Assembly (NCBI RefSeq): GCF_023273895.1
Contig: NZ_CP096883.1
Coordinates: 3,348,001 to 3,412,000, forward strand
Direction of reading: 5' to 3'
Source of the DNA: Sphingobacterium sp. PCS056
Lineage (GTDB): Bacteria > Bacteroidota > Bacteroidia > Sphingobacteriales > Sphingobacteriaceae
DNA length: 64,000 nucleotides
In this document: positions 35,059 through 43,982 of the stretch, piece after piece
Layout: every line of letters begins with the position of its first letter
Numbering within the stretch: position 1 is the stretch's first letter
The notes under the pieces: generated by a model
Database searches by the model: none
Told to the model about the DNA's origin: nothing
What the model saw: only the letters and a program-made list of their open reading frames with translations
Position numbers and translations under genes: made by a program

Positions 35059-36107
35059 ACGTAAAGATAGTAACTGTTGCAAAACAACTACCGAAATATT
35101 CAAGCGATACAGCTGAAATACTTCCAATGCTAGATACTTGGCTTTATGGACAAGAAACACGTTTTATAAAAAAAGTAAAAAAAATATTTGAAGGTGCAGC
35201 AGTAAATACACGGTATTCAATTATGGATCCTGTTGAAGTATTTACAGCAACTTCTTTCGAAGAAAAAAATGATATTTACAGTCGAGAAGTCATTATCTTG
35301 GGTGAACAAGTCCTTGACAAAGCACTTAACAAAGCTGGATGGGATCCAAGCACCTTGGACTATATTATAACGGTAAGTTGCACGGGTATTATCATCCCAT
35401 CGTTAGATGCATATCTTATAAATAAACTGAAACTCAGGCAGGATATCGTCAGGTTGCCAGTTACAGAAATGGGCTGTGTGGCGGGAGTATCAGGTTTGTT
35501 GTATGCCAAAAACTTCCTCAAAGGCAATCCTAAGAAACGTGCTGCAGTAATAGCTATCGAAGCTCCTACAGCCACATTTCAACTTGATGATTTTTCAATG
35601 TCTAATATAGTAAGTGCTGCTATTTTTGGTGATGGGGCGGCTTGTTGTCTACTCTCTTCTTACGAAGAAGATTTAGGGCCCTCCATACTTGATGAACAGA
35701 TGTATCACTTCTTTAATACAGAGCACATCATGGGATTTAAACTTACCAATAGTGGTTTACAGATGATTCTTGGCAGTGAAGTTCCAGATACTATAGCACA
35801 ACATTTCGGTGCTATTATACATCCATTTCTTAAGAAAAATAATCTAGAAATGAAAGATATAGACCATATGATATTTCATCCGGGAGGAAAAAAAATCGTA
35901 ATGACGGTCGAAAAATTATTCTCAGAATGGGGGAAAAATATTGACAACACAAAAGAAATACTATTGCAATATGGCAATATGTCAAGTGCAACTGTTCTTT
36001 ATGTCCTAGAGCGCACTATGGATAATAATCCCCTTCCCGGAGACTTGGGATTGATGTTAAGTTTTGGTCCGGGATTTACGGCACAAGGGCTTCTATTAAA
36101 ATGGTAA
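35055..36107 (+). CDS. Type III polyketide synthase (chalcone/alkylresorcinol synthase family)
   Basis: A 350-aa homodimer-type ketosynthase of the chalcone/stilbene synthase superfamily. The catalytic triad is visible: Cys141 in EMGCVAGVSG, His275 in IFHPGGKK and Asn308 in YGNMSSAT; SFGPGFTAQG near the end matches the family GFGPG loop. It should extend an acyl starter with malonyl-CoA and cyclise it to an alkylresorcinol, alkylpyrone or similar. The adjacent ACP, KS and dehydratase suggest that the starter arrives on a dedicated carrier protein. Length is normal. Confidence 0.92.
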   Translation: MNVKIVTVAKQLPKYSSDTAEILPMLDTWLYGQETRFIKKVKKIFEGAAVNTRYSIMDPVEVFTATSFEEKNDIYSREVIILGEQVLDKALNKAGWDPSTLDYIITVSCTGIIIPSLDAYLINKLKLRQDIVRLPVTEMGCVAGVSGLLYAKNFLKGNPKKRAAVIAIEAPTATFQLDDFSMSNIVSAAIFGDGAACCLLSSYEEDLGPSILDEQMYHFFNTEHIMGFKLTNSGLQMILGSEVPDTIAQHFGAIIHPFLKKNNLEMKDIDHMIFHPGGKKIVMTVEKLFSEWGKNIDNTKEILLQYGNMSSATVLYVLERTMDNNPLPGDLGLMLSFGPGFTAQGLLLKW

Positions 36108-36113
36108 TATACA

Positions 36114-36548
36114 ATGAACGTAACAGATATTATAGCACAATTACCCTATAGTAAACCATTTTTATTTGTAGACGAGTTGCTTCACGTTGATGAAAATGGA
36201 AGTATTGGCACCTATACTTTCGATGAAAATCTGGATTTCTATAAAGGGCACTTTAAAGAAAAACCTGTTACTCCTGGAGTAATTCTAACAGAAACGATGG
36301 CGCAGATCGGTCTGGTATGTCTCGGCATTTATCTTCTTAACAATGAACTTAAAAACACTCAAATCGCATTTACTTCTGCCGATATGCAGTTTCTAAAACC
36401 TGTATATCCTAGAGAAAAAGTTACTGTAATTTCTCAAAAAGTATATTTTAGATTCGGCAAACTGAAGTGCAACATTATGATGAAAAATGAAGCTGAACAA
36501 GAAGTTTGTAGAGGTACACTTGCAGGAATATTAATCCCTGAACTATGA
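36114..36548 (+). CDS. Hotdog-fold 3-hydroxyacyl-ACP dehydratase (FabZ-like)
   Basis: A 144-aa FabZ/FabA-like dehydratase. Active-site His46 is in YKGHFKEKPVTPGV and Glu60 in ILTETMAQIG. It removes water from 3-hydroxyacyl-ACP. Placed between the type III synthase and the ketosynthase, it likely helps build or desaturate the acyl starter. It overlaps the ketosynthase by 4 nt (ATGA). No ketoreductase gene is in the operon, so that step would be borrowed from housekeeping FabG. Confidence 0.87.
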   Translation: MNVTDIIAQLPYSKPFLFVDELLHVDENGSIGTYTFDENLDFYKGHFKEKPVTPGVILTETMAQIGLVCLGIYLLNNELKNTQIAFTSADMQFLKPVYPREKVTVISQKVYFRFGKLKCNIMMKNEAEQEVCRGTLAGILIPEL

Positions 36549-37816
36549 ATAGAGTTGTCATAACAGGATTAGGGATCGTTGCTCCAAATGGAGTTGGCAT
36601 ACCGGCCTTTACCCATGCTATTAAAAATGGTCTTTCTGGAATACGTCACGATGATGAATTACGACAACTGCAGTTTTCCTGTCAGATAGTAGGAAAACCC
36701 CAGATTACGGATGAAATAAAGTCAGAATATTTTACCGATCTTGAACTTCGCGGCTTTAACAGTAGCGGCATACTATATGGTGTCATTGCAGGATTAGAAG
36801 CTTGGAAAGATGCAGGACTTCCAGTAGAAAATAATCATGACCCTGATTGGGACAGCGGAACTATATTTGGATCAGGAACATCGGGTATTGATAAATTCCG
36901 CGAAAGTATCTATAAAATAGATGATTTACAGATACGTAAGCTCGGCAGCAGTGTTGTAGCACAAACCATGAATAGTGGTATTAGTGCATATCTAGGAGGA
37001 AAATTAGGACTTGGTAACCAAGTAACCACCAATTCTTCAGCATGTGCGACTGGAACCGAAGCGATCATAATGGCTTACGACCGTATCAGATCAGGAAAAG
37101 CAAAACGCATGTTGGCAGGTAGCACTTCAGATAGTGGCCCTTATATCTGGGCAGGGTTTGATGCATTAAGAGTATGCAGTTCTAAATATAATGAACATCC
37201 TGAAAAAGGCTCGCGTCCTATGAGTGCAACAGCATCAGGATTTGTACCTGCATCTGGTGCAGGTGCATTAATTGTTGAGGACTTGGAAAGCGCACTAAAA
37301 CGGGGCGCAAATATCTATGCAGAAATTATCGGCGGAAATGTAAACTCTGGCGGACAGCGTGGCAATGGCACTATGACTGCCCCCAACAGTATTGCGGTTC
37401 AACGATGCATTATCGATGCTCTCAAGAACGCTGAGATATCGGCAAGTGATATTGATGCTATAAATGGCCATCTCACAGCAACAGCTAAAGATAGCCTTGA
37501 AATAGAAAACTGGACAAAAGCATTGGAACGCGACCAAGATAATTTTCCCTATATTAATTCGCTAAAAAGTTTGACAGGTCACTGTCTTAGTGCCGCAGGA
37601 AGCATTGAAAGTGTGGCAACAGTCCTGCAACTGCATCATGGGTTTTTATTTGGAAATGCGAATTGCGATGACTTACATCCCGAAATAGCTACACGGATTG
37701 ATAAATCAAAAATACCATCAAAAACCCTCAACATCAATTTAAATATAATGGCTAAGGCTAGCTTTGGCTTTGGTGATGTAAACGCCTGTATAATATTTAA
37801 AAAATTTAAAATTTAA
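36545..37816 (+). CDS. Beta-ketoacyl-ACP synthase (FabF-like)
   Basis: A 423-aa condensing enzyme with a full Cys-His-His triad: Cys167 in NSSACATGTEA, His309 in INGHLTATAKDS (an unusual version of NAHGTST) and His346 in SLKSLTGHCLSAAG. Lys341 is also conserved. It is therefore a catalytic KS, not a chain-length factor. It is expected to elongate acyl groups on the adjacent ACP. The altered GHLTAT loop marks it as a secondary-metabolism paralogue, not housekeeping FabF. Confidence 0.9.
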   Translation: MNRVVITGLGIVAPNGVGIPAFTHAIKNGLSGIRHDDELRQLQFSCQIVGKPQITDEIKSEYFTDLELRGFNSSGILYGVIAGLEAWKDAGLPVENNHDPDWDSGTIFGSGTSGIDKFRESIYKIDDLQIRKLGSSVVAQTMNSGISAYLGGKLGLGNQVTTNSSACATGTEAIIMAYDRIRSGKAKRMLAGSTSDSGPYIWAGFDALRVCSSKYNEHPEKGSRPMSATASGFVPASGAGALIVEDLESALKRGANIYAEIIGGNVNSGGQRGNGTMTAPNSIAVQRCIIDALKNAEISASDIDAINGHLTATAKDSLEIENWTKALERDQDNFPYINSLKSLTGHCLSAAGSIESVATVLQLHHGFLFGNANCDDLHPEIATRIDKSKIPSKTLNINLNIMAKASFGFGDVNACIIFKKFKI

Positions 37817-37820
37817 GCTT

Positions 37821-38075
37821 ATGAGTAAAGAACAACTAATAGAAAAGGTAAAGGAAATTATAAAACCTTATACCACCAATAATGAAGCATATGAAAATCT
37901 TACAGAGGACACCGATTTCATCAATGATCTTAACATCAACTCTGCAAATCTGGTAGATATTGTACTTGATATTGAACAAATTTTTGATGTGGTCATCGAT
38001 AATACCGATATGGAACGTATGCTAGATGTTAGGACAGCAGTTGAAATTATCGAAACTAAACTGGCTAAAAAATGA
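37821..38075 (+). CDS. Acyl carrier protein
   Basis: An 84-aa acidic four-helix carrier protein. The phosphopantetheine attachment serine is Ser41 in NDLNINSANLVDIVLDIE; the usual DSL is NSA here, with the serine kept. It overlaps the downstream phosphopantetheinyl transferase by 4 nt, which suggests matched production of the carrier and its activating enzyme. It carries the acyl starter for the polyketide operon. Confidence 0.88.
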   Translation: MSKEQLIEKVKEIIKPYTTNNEAYENLTEDTDFINDLNINSANLVDIVLDIEQIFDVVIDNTDMERMLDVRTAVEIIETKLAKK

Positions 38076-38578
38076 TTGGTAATGATGTAATAGATTTGCA
38101 GCAATCCCGTCAAGAAAGTAACTGGCAAAGAAAAGGGTTTCTGGAAAAATTATTTGCACAAGAAGAGCAGTGCTTAATTGCCAATAGTTCCGATCCAGAA
38201 ATTATAGTATGGTTAATGTGGAGCATGAAAGAAGCAGCTTACAAAATCCTAAATAGACAGACAAAAAAACGAGAATTCATCCCTCAAAAACTATTATGTA
38301 AAATGTTGACATGTAGCGATAAAGGTGCAACTGGTCAAGTGTTTTATATGGGGAATATCTACCATACAAGAACGATAATAGCCGATGATTTTATACATAC
38401 CATTGCTGTTAATTTCTTAGAAGATCTTGATCTAGTAGTTGAAATAGAGAAAAAAGATATTCTAAAAGATATATACCGAATACCTTGGGTAGGTATTTCA
38501 AGTTTAAATCAATATAAAGAGGCATCAGTTAGCAATCATGGTCGTTTTGAAAAAACAGTGACCATTGAAACAAAATAA
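38072..38578 (+). CDS. 4'-phosphopantetheinyl transferase
   Basis: A 168-aa PPTase that converts apo-ACP to holo-ACP with CoA. Signature motifs are IGNDVIDL (residues 2-9, Mg-binding Asp) and WSMKEAAYK (50-58). The size is between AcpS (about 120) and Sfp (about 230), as is common for group-specific PPTases in Bacteroidota. It is last in the seven-gene operon. Confidence 0.88.
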   Translation: MIGNDVIDLQQSRQESNWQRKGFLEKLFAQEEQCLIANSSDPEIIVWLMWSMKEAAYKILNRQTKKREFIPQKLLCKMLTCSDKGATGQVFYMGNIYHTRTIIADDFIHTIAVNFLEDLDLVVEIEKKDILKDIYRIPWVGISSLNQYKEASVSNHGRFEKTVTIETK

Positions 38579-38705
38579 TTTGAGTATCGTTTTAAATGTC
38601 TCGGTAGGTGAAATATTTTCTTCATGAAAGGTCTGTCTGCCAAAAATAGCCATTCCTATTGCTCCAAAAATGGTAAGGAAAATTTAAAAGTCTTCTGTAG
38701 TTATA

Positions 38706-38772
38706 GACAGATATGGATATATGGCTATATCTACTGAAAAACATGAAAAATACCAGATTTTTTATAGGCCAA
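38706..38772 (+). pseudogene. Scar of an Rpn-family nuclease gene
   Basis: About 67 bp (starting GACAGATATGGATATATGG) almost identical to an internal part of the intact Rpn gene at 57651-57717. It encodes the segment DMDIWLYLLKNM in that gene. Nothing else of the gene remains. It lies 130 bp after the polyketide operon. Confidence 0.7.
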
Positions 38773-38816
38773 ACCAGCTAGTGTTTAAGCAGGTTTTCCT
38801 TGGGATTGTGTATATC

Positions 38817-39704
38817 TCATGATAGTTTTAAAGTTTTAGCAGATATCGTTAACATTTTTTTAAATTCTTTGACAGATTCCGTTTCATAAGTACCTTTTAA
38901 TGAAATGATCTTTGCATATCTCATCAAACCATCATCCCGAATAGCAACAGAAGCCAAAGTAGTTCCCAAAACACTTGTTTTGATGAAGATACTGTACCAA
39001 TTTCCTGAGTTGACGAGTCTAATGGCTGTGGGTATATCATTGACTTCAATCGTAAATTTTGGACTTAAACCTTTTGCTGAAAAAGCCCTGTGAACGGTAT
39101 GAGTCATATCATACCCCATTGTTGCAATAACTAAAGGAAGTTTACAAATCTCTTCCAGGGAAATACTCGTTTTACAGGATACTTCTGTACCTGCTAAAGC
39201 TGCCAGTACCATTGGACAGCCGAATAAATTTTTATAAATAAAATAGGGTACTATTTCGGTTTCATGAAGAGCCAAGACAAAATCTACCTGAGCTTGTTGA
39301 AGCTTCTCATACAGACTGTGGGAGGGCTCATAGATCACTTTAATTTTTATTTGAGGAAATTGCTCTGCAAACTTTATTAAAGTTTCTACAAAGAAATCCT
39401 TAAGACCATAAGCAACGCCTATGGTTACAGTACCAAATCTTATCTTTTTCAAATCCTGGAGCATTAACTTTCCATCTTCGGCTTTTCTGACACTCTGTTC
39501 GGCATATTCAGTAAATAATCTACCAGGTTCTGTTAGCGTTATCTGCTTACCAATACGGTTAAAAAGAGAGACATCCAGTTCCGTCTCCAGTTGTTTGATC
39601 TGCTGTGATAATGTACTCTGGCTGATATTTAAGTGCTTTGCTGCTTCAGTAAAACTCAGTAATTCTTGTGCTTTGAGAAAATATTTAAGTTGTCTAAGTT
39701 CCAT
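38817..39704 (-). CDS. LysR family transcriptional regulator
   Basis: A 295-aa LysR protein starting at ATG 39704 (MELRQLKYFLKAQELLSFT). The 45-codon extension upstream is not part of the family. The helix-turn-helix is FTEAAKHLNISQSTLSQQIKQLE (residues 16-38), followed by a linker helix and two effector-domain lobes. It is divergent from an MFS transporter gene with 122 bp between, the classical arrangement for a LysR protein controlling its neighbour. The effector is unknown. Confidence 0.88.
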   Translation of the reverse strand: MELRQLKYFLKAQELLSFTEAAKHLNISQSTLSQQIKQLETELDVSLFNRIGKQITLTEPGRLFTEYAEQSVRKAEDGKLMLQDLKKIRFGTVTIGVAYGLKDFFVETLIKFAEQFPQIKIKVIYEPSHSLYEKLQQAQVDFVLALHETEIVPYFIYKNLFGCPMVLAALAGTEVSCKTSISLEEICKLPLVIATMGYDMTHTVHRAFSAKGLSPKFTIEVNDIPTAIRLVNSGNWYSIFIKTSVLGTTLASVAIRDDGLMRYAKIISLKGTYETESVKEFKKMLTISAKTLKLS

Positions 39705-39753
39705 TTTACTTTTATGATTTGCTCGTCCAAAGGTATAAAAAGTCTCATTAATC

Positions 39754-39782
39754 CATCGAAAAAATCGATCGATGCTATCGAA
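39754..39782. promoter_or_regulatory. Candidate LysR operator with repeated ATCGA
   Basis: In the divergent LysR/MFS spacer: ATCGA at 39754, the palindrome ATCGATCGAT at 39764-39773, and ATCGA at 39777. The clustered symmetric motifs are a natural LysR binding site. Assignment is positional. Confidence 0.45.
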
Positions 39783-39826
39783 TAAAAACGTTTTGCCGAT
39801 TTGAAAAAAGAGCGGAGATTTGTCAT

Positions 39827-41038
39827 ATGAAATCAGCATCTCAGTCTATCGAAAGTGGAAAGTTAAACTTTTTTAAAGTTATGAATTTAGGCATGGCGCA
39901 AATCGTACTTTGGGGTGGATCTTATTTTTTACTGTCTGTCTTAGCAAAGGACATTATAGCCGAAATGAGCTGGTCTTATCAGCAAGTTTATGGTTGCCTC
40001 TCACTTGCCCTTTTGGTTTCAGGTTTACTGTTACCTTCAGTGGGTAGGACTATACAGCATACTGATCGTCATACTGTATTACTTTTTTCGGGGTTAGTGA
40101 TGGCGATAGGTTTGATCATCATCGGCAGTTCAAGTAATTTTCTGATGTTTGCATCAGGTTGGGTGATTATCGGTATAGCAATGGCAATGGGGCTATATGA
40201 TGCATTGTTTGCTGCAATTGGTAAAAGATACAGCCTTAACGCAGCAAAGTCAATCGTTTGGATCACTCTGATATCCAGTTTAGCACCTTCCGTTTCTTGG
40301 TTATTTACCAGCTATATTTTGGATAGTTTTGGATGGAGAAATACCTGCTATACATATGCCATCTTGTTGATAATTACCATATTCCCGATTCATATGCATG
40401 TTTTCAAAAATAAAGAAGGAAACAAAAGCACATTAAAAGGAGAGACCTTGCAATCCGCAGTCGAGCCCTTCCGTTCAAAATTGTATTATTTATTATCAGC
40501 AAATTTTACTCTTGGTTCGGTGATAACCACCAGCGTTATCATACACTTAATTCAAATATTACTACATGGCAAGACCGAGATGTCAATGGTTTTAATCGCA
40601 ATATCTTTTTTAGGACCAAGCCAAGCCATGGCACGAGTTATTGAGTTGATCATTGGAAAAAGGAGCGCTATTGAAATGTCCTTTATTTCTACCATAATCA
40701 TTTTTTTGGGTATGATATTGATTTTTGTGTCCCCCATATTTGCAATACCTGGAGTAGTTGTTTTTGGAATAGGAAATGGGATGCGTTCAGTTTTGAGAGG
40801 AACATTGCCATTGTCTGTTTATGGTAGTGACAATTATGCCTTGATTCTTGGAAGACTTGCAAGGTTGCCCTTACTAGCACAAGCAACAGCTCCTTTTCTT
40901 GGAGGATATCTTATTCAACAATTTGGTATGGTAATTTTCTTATGTGTAATCAGTTTTATGGCAATCGTCAATATTTTTTTAATTGCATTAATCAAACAAG
41001 CAATAGAACAGTACAAATTAATTTCTATCCATGAATAA
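39827..41038 (+). CDS. Major facilitator superfamily transporter
   Basis: A 403-aa inner-membrane protein with about 12 hydrophobic helices (e.g. IVLWGGSYFLLSVLAKDII, HTVLLFSGLVMAIGLIIIG, AIPGVVVFGIGNGMRSVLRG). It has the MFS loop after helix 2 (GRTIQHTDRHTVLL) and a large central loop near residues 195-215. Substrate unknown. It is divergent from lysR, and its 3' end overlaps the GNAT gene by 8 nt, suggesting co-regulated export and modification of the same compound. Confidence 0.85.
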   Translation: MKSASQSIESGKLNFFKVMNLGMAQIVLWGGSYFLLSVLAKDIIAEMSWSYQQVYGCLSLALLVSGLLLPSVGRTIQHTDRHTVLLFSGLVMAIGLIIIGSSSNFLMFASGWVIIGIAMAMGLYDALFAAIGKRYSLNAAKSIVWITLISSLAPSVSWLFTSYILDSFGWRNTCYTYAILLIITIFPIHMHVFKNKEGNKSTLKGETLQSAVEPFRSKLYYLLSANFTLGSVITTSVIIHLIQILLHGKTEMSMVLIAISFLGPSQAMARVIELIIGKRSAIEMSFISTIIIFLGMILIFVSPIFAIPGVVVFGIGNGMRSVLRGTLPLSVYGSDNYALILGRLARLPLLAQATAPFLGGYLIQQFGMVIFLCVISFMAIVNIFLIALIKQAIEQYKLISIHE

Positions 41039-41546
41039 TATCAAATATATTTTTAGACAAGCTACAGAAGAAGATGCTTTTCAAATTTGGAAAATTTTAG
41101 AAAAAGCGATCAAGAGACGAAAAGACGATGGGAGTACACAATGGCAAGATGGCTATCCTAATCAATCCATTGTTGAAAATGATATTAAGAACAGTTATGG
41201 TTACGTGCTGGTTGATGAAGATATCATCATTGGTTATTGTGCTATTTTGATAAATGATGAACCAGAGTATTCGAACATAAAGGGATCTTGGTTGACTAAT
41301 GGTGATTTTGTGGTTTACCACAGAGTTGCAATATCTGAAAAGTATCTTGGTCAAGGATTGGCTCAGAGAATTTTACAGCATATCGAAGATTTTGCGCTTA
41401 AACACAATATTTATAGTGTAAAGGTTGATACTAATTTTGATAATAGGGGTATGCTTTGGATATTGCAAAAAATGTGCTATCACTATTGTGGTGAAGTAAC
41501 ATTCAGAGGAAGTCCAAGAAAAGCTTTTGAGAAAATCTTAAGATAA
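41031..41546 (+). CDS. GNAT family N-acetyltransferase
   Basis: A 171-aa GNAT protein with FRQATEEDAFQIWKIL at the N-terminus, VAISEKYLGQGLAQRILQH (acetyl-CoA loop LGQGLA) and VKVDTNFDNRGMLWILQKM. It overlaps the MFS gene by 8 nt. It probably acetylates a small molecule handled by that transporter. Substrate unknown. Confidence 0.83.
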   Translation: MNNIKYIFRQATEEDAFQIWKILEKAIKRRKDDGSTQWQDGYPNQSIVENDIKNSYGYVLVDEDIIIGYCAILINDEPEYSNIKGSWLTNGDFVVYHRVAISEKYLGQGLAQRILQHIEDFALKHNIYSVKVDTNFDNRGMLWILQKMCYHYCGEVTFRGSPRKAFEKILR

Positions 41547-42210
41547 GGTAGGTGTAATAGATCAAGCATAGCTTGTAGATCAACTGTCCATTATAGTAAA
41601 GTGTACTATTTGTAATATTTAGTTGGTTTTCACGTTATAACCAACAATAATTTTAAGTGGGTTTTCCTTGATTGCCAAAACCTGTATTTCCTCATCATAG
41701 ATGTAGTCGGACAACTATTTGTCAAGGTCGCTTTATGTATCGTAATTAAATATTTAGTTTTATTTTCGCACTGGTATTCAAATTTAACAGTATATAGACC
41801 AATAAGCTACATCTGGTATAGTACGCGACTGGCTTACCGTTACCGTTCTATCGATAGCTGTAAACATATAATTCTTCGCATTATCGAAGACATTTAGTTT
41901 GGGATTTAGCAGTACAGCGTTAACGGTTCTGATTTTGTATAGCTATTTTTTCTCCTTTCAATAGTGCTGAGGATATTTGTCTGCAGTGCTGAGAACTATG
42001 AAATAGCAAAATTGAAAACCGTTTTATTCTGGATATTTTTCCAAATCAGGTTGTTTCTATTTCTTCAAGCCACTTAGTATCTTTTTCTAATTTGATTAAA
42101 TCGCGTATTTAATATTCGAAAGTTAGTGTGAATAGGAGGTGAGCGGTTTTTCTTTCGTCTCTTAATTCTTTTTAAGATGGAATGGACTTAGCGATAAGCT
42201 GTTTTGAATA
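41547..42210. other. Intergenic stretch, nothing recognised
   Basis: About 660 bp without an acceptable coding frame, between the GNAT gene and the dapB-like remnant. It may be decayed coding sequence, but I could not match any part to a known family. Confidence 0.4.
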
Positions 42211-42810
42211 TTAAAAATCCATTAAAGTATCTAAGCCCGGGTTGAGATCTTTAAAGGTGTCGATTTTATCCAAAGCTATAAAAATGCCATTAAGATAGGG
42301 AGCTGCACCACTTCCTGCTTCGTGTTTTATGCTCAGTTTTTCATCTTCCATACAGAAAATCGTTTCGACTCCAAGTATATGCCCAGGTAAACGAACGGCA
42401 TGTACCTGAATCCCATTAACAGCGGCACCACGAGTTGCTTTATTACCGATAGTTTCATCTATAAGTACATCAGGAGTTGGTTTTTTTACCTTCGATAGGC
42501 GATAGGCAAGTTCGGCAACTGTTCCGCTTGGAGCATCTATTATTTTTTCTGAGGCATAATCAATTATTTCAAAGTGATCTACATATTTGGCAGCTGTTTC
42601 TGAAAATCGTTGTAGCAGTACAGCTGTTATCGAAAAATTACCGGCGGCCAATACAGATACTTTTTTTTCATCTGCCAAATTACCGATCTCTTGATAATCT
42701 TGATCTGAAAGACCAGATGTACCAATAATAATTATTTTTCCTTTATTGATAGAAGCTAAAATATTTTTCTTTGCTACTTTAGGAAAGGTATCATATAACT
42801 TTTGACTGAA
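42211..42810 (-). pseudogene. dapB: N-terminally truncated dihydrodipicolinate reductase-like gene
   Basis: The open frame of 199 codons begins without an ATG just after a stop. It covers the second half of the Rossmann domain (KGKIIIIGTSGLSDQDYQEIG, LAAGNFSITAVLLQ) and the whole substrate domain with KIIDAPSGTVAELA and TRGAAVNGIQVHAVRLPGH of the DapB family. The N-terminal NAD-binding glycine motif is missing, so the lysine-pathway reductase should be inactive. It resembles the longer proteobacterial-type DapB more than typical Bacteroidota forms, which suggests an acquired extra copy that decayed. A TTG within the frame (42678) would give only 155 aa. Confidence 0.75.
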
Positions 42811-42935
42811 TTATATCATTTTGTATCTATCACTTATCAGGATGATTTTTAAGTGCTTAAATCAATTTTTTAAAATTTAAATATCTTCCACAAATTATAA
42901 ACTTATGGAAGATATTTAGTTTTTGGTTGATTAGG

Positions 42936-43982
42936 TTATTTTATTTTATTGAAATGTGGAGATGCTCCATTGTATGTGTTAGTACTCGCTATGACCATCA
43001 TTTTATTGCTGTTAAAATCCCAAGGATAGTATAATACAAAATTCCCATCATCTTGCAGAACATAGAATCCGAATTTTACATTATTATAATTTGCATCATT
43101 TCGTTTTACATGGAGATTGTCTGTAGACCATACCATAACTCCAGGTTTCTGAGAGGTAGGTTTTGCTGTTAGGATTAAATTTCCATCATCTTGAAAAACA
43201 AGTTGATAGTTTCTGGATCTCCCGAATTGTTTAAAAGAACCTGAATCCCATAATACTTTTTTTGCTACTTTATCACCTAAATATATGTTTCCATCCTCTT
43301 GGAAAACCATGCTAAATCGACCATTGGGGCTATTCATCTCATAAGGGAATTGAATTGTTTGTCCTGGTCTAAGAATGGCATTTGAGTTTCTGTAATGAAG
43401 TGTATCAACAATTACATATGAAGATTTTTTAGTATTAACACGGTATTTTCCCCAATCAACTGGAATTGGAAAATTTTTATTGATTTCATCATCCCACATT
43501 ACTCCATATGATTTTGATGATGTACCTAGTATTCCAATATAATCAACTTCTCCCGAATGTTTTTTTCCAGATGGAATATTATATTTGATATAAATTCTTC
43601 CTCTAGATTTTTCATTAAGTAAGAGTTCTTTTGGAAAACGTATTGTTAATCTTTTATCATAGATTATTTCTCTTGATGCAAAATCATTTCCGTTAACTGT
43701 AAATTTAGCTAAGCTTACTATACTTTCCGAAGTAGCATAATAAATTTCGTACTCGGCTTTAAATTCAAAATCCACTCCATCTCCTCTTCTGGATATAACT
43801 GACACTAAGAAATCTGTTTCAGAATTTCTGCTAATTATTAAATTATTTCCTTCAGATGTCTCTTTAATTTGTGAGTGATGGATGTCCCAATTATGTAGTT
43901 TACGATAAAGAAATGTAGCATTGCTACTTAAACTAATAAAAGTTATACAAACTGTTAGTAAATAGATCTTAAAATTTTTCAT
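42936..43982 (-). CDS. Exported protein with C-terminal bulb-type (monocot mannose-binding) lectin domain
   Basis: A 348-aa exported protein: signal peptide (MKNFKIYLLTVCITFISLSSNA), an unrecognised N-terminal region to about residue 200, then a B_lectin domain with three sugar-site motifs: MVFQEDGNIYL, LVFQDDGNLIL and VLQDDGNFVLYY, the last matching QxDxNxVxY exactly. It should bind mannose-type glycans at the cell surface or outside the cell. Lectins of this fold include LlpA bacteriocins, but those have two tandem domains. Its 5' end overlaps a small lipoprotein gene by 14 nt. Confidence 0.85.
   Translation of the reverse strand: MKNFKIYLLTVCITFISLSSNATFLYRKLHNWDIHHSQIKETSEGNNLIISRNSETDFLVSVISRRGDGVDFEFKAEYEIYYATSESIVSLAKFTVNGNDFASREIIYDKRLTIRFPKELLLNEKSRGRIYIKYNIPSGKKHSGEVDYIGILGTSSKSYGVMWDDEINKNFPIPVDWGKYRVNTKKSSYVIVDTLHYRNSNAILRPGQTIQFPYEMNSPNGRFSMVFQEDGNIYLGDKVAKKVLWDSGSFKQFGRSRNYQLVFQDDGNLILTAKPTSQKPGVMVWSTDNLHVKRNDANYNNVKFGFYVLQDDGNFVLYYPWDFNSNKMMVIASTNTYNGASPHFNKIK

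Noticed and set aside
33221..38578. Flexirubin/dialkylresorcinol (aryl polyene DarA/DarB) cluster
   Set aside because: There is a single ketosynthase with full triad, no chain-length factor, no ammonia-lyase or outer-membrane export genes, and the ring-forming enzyme is a type III PKS, not DarA/DarB.
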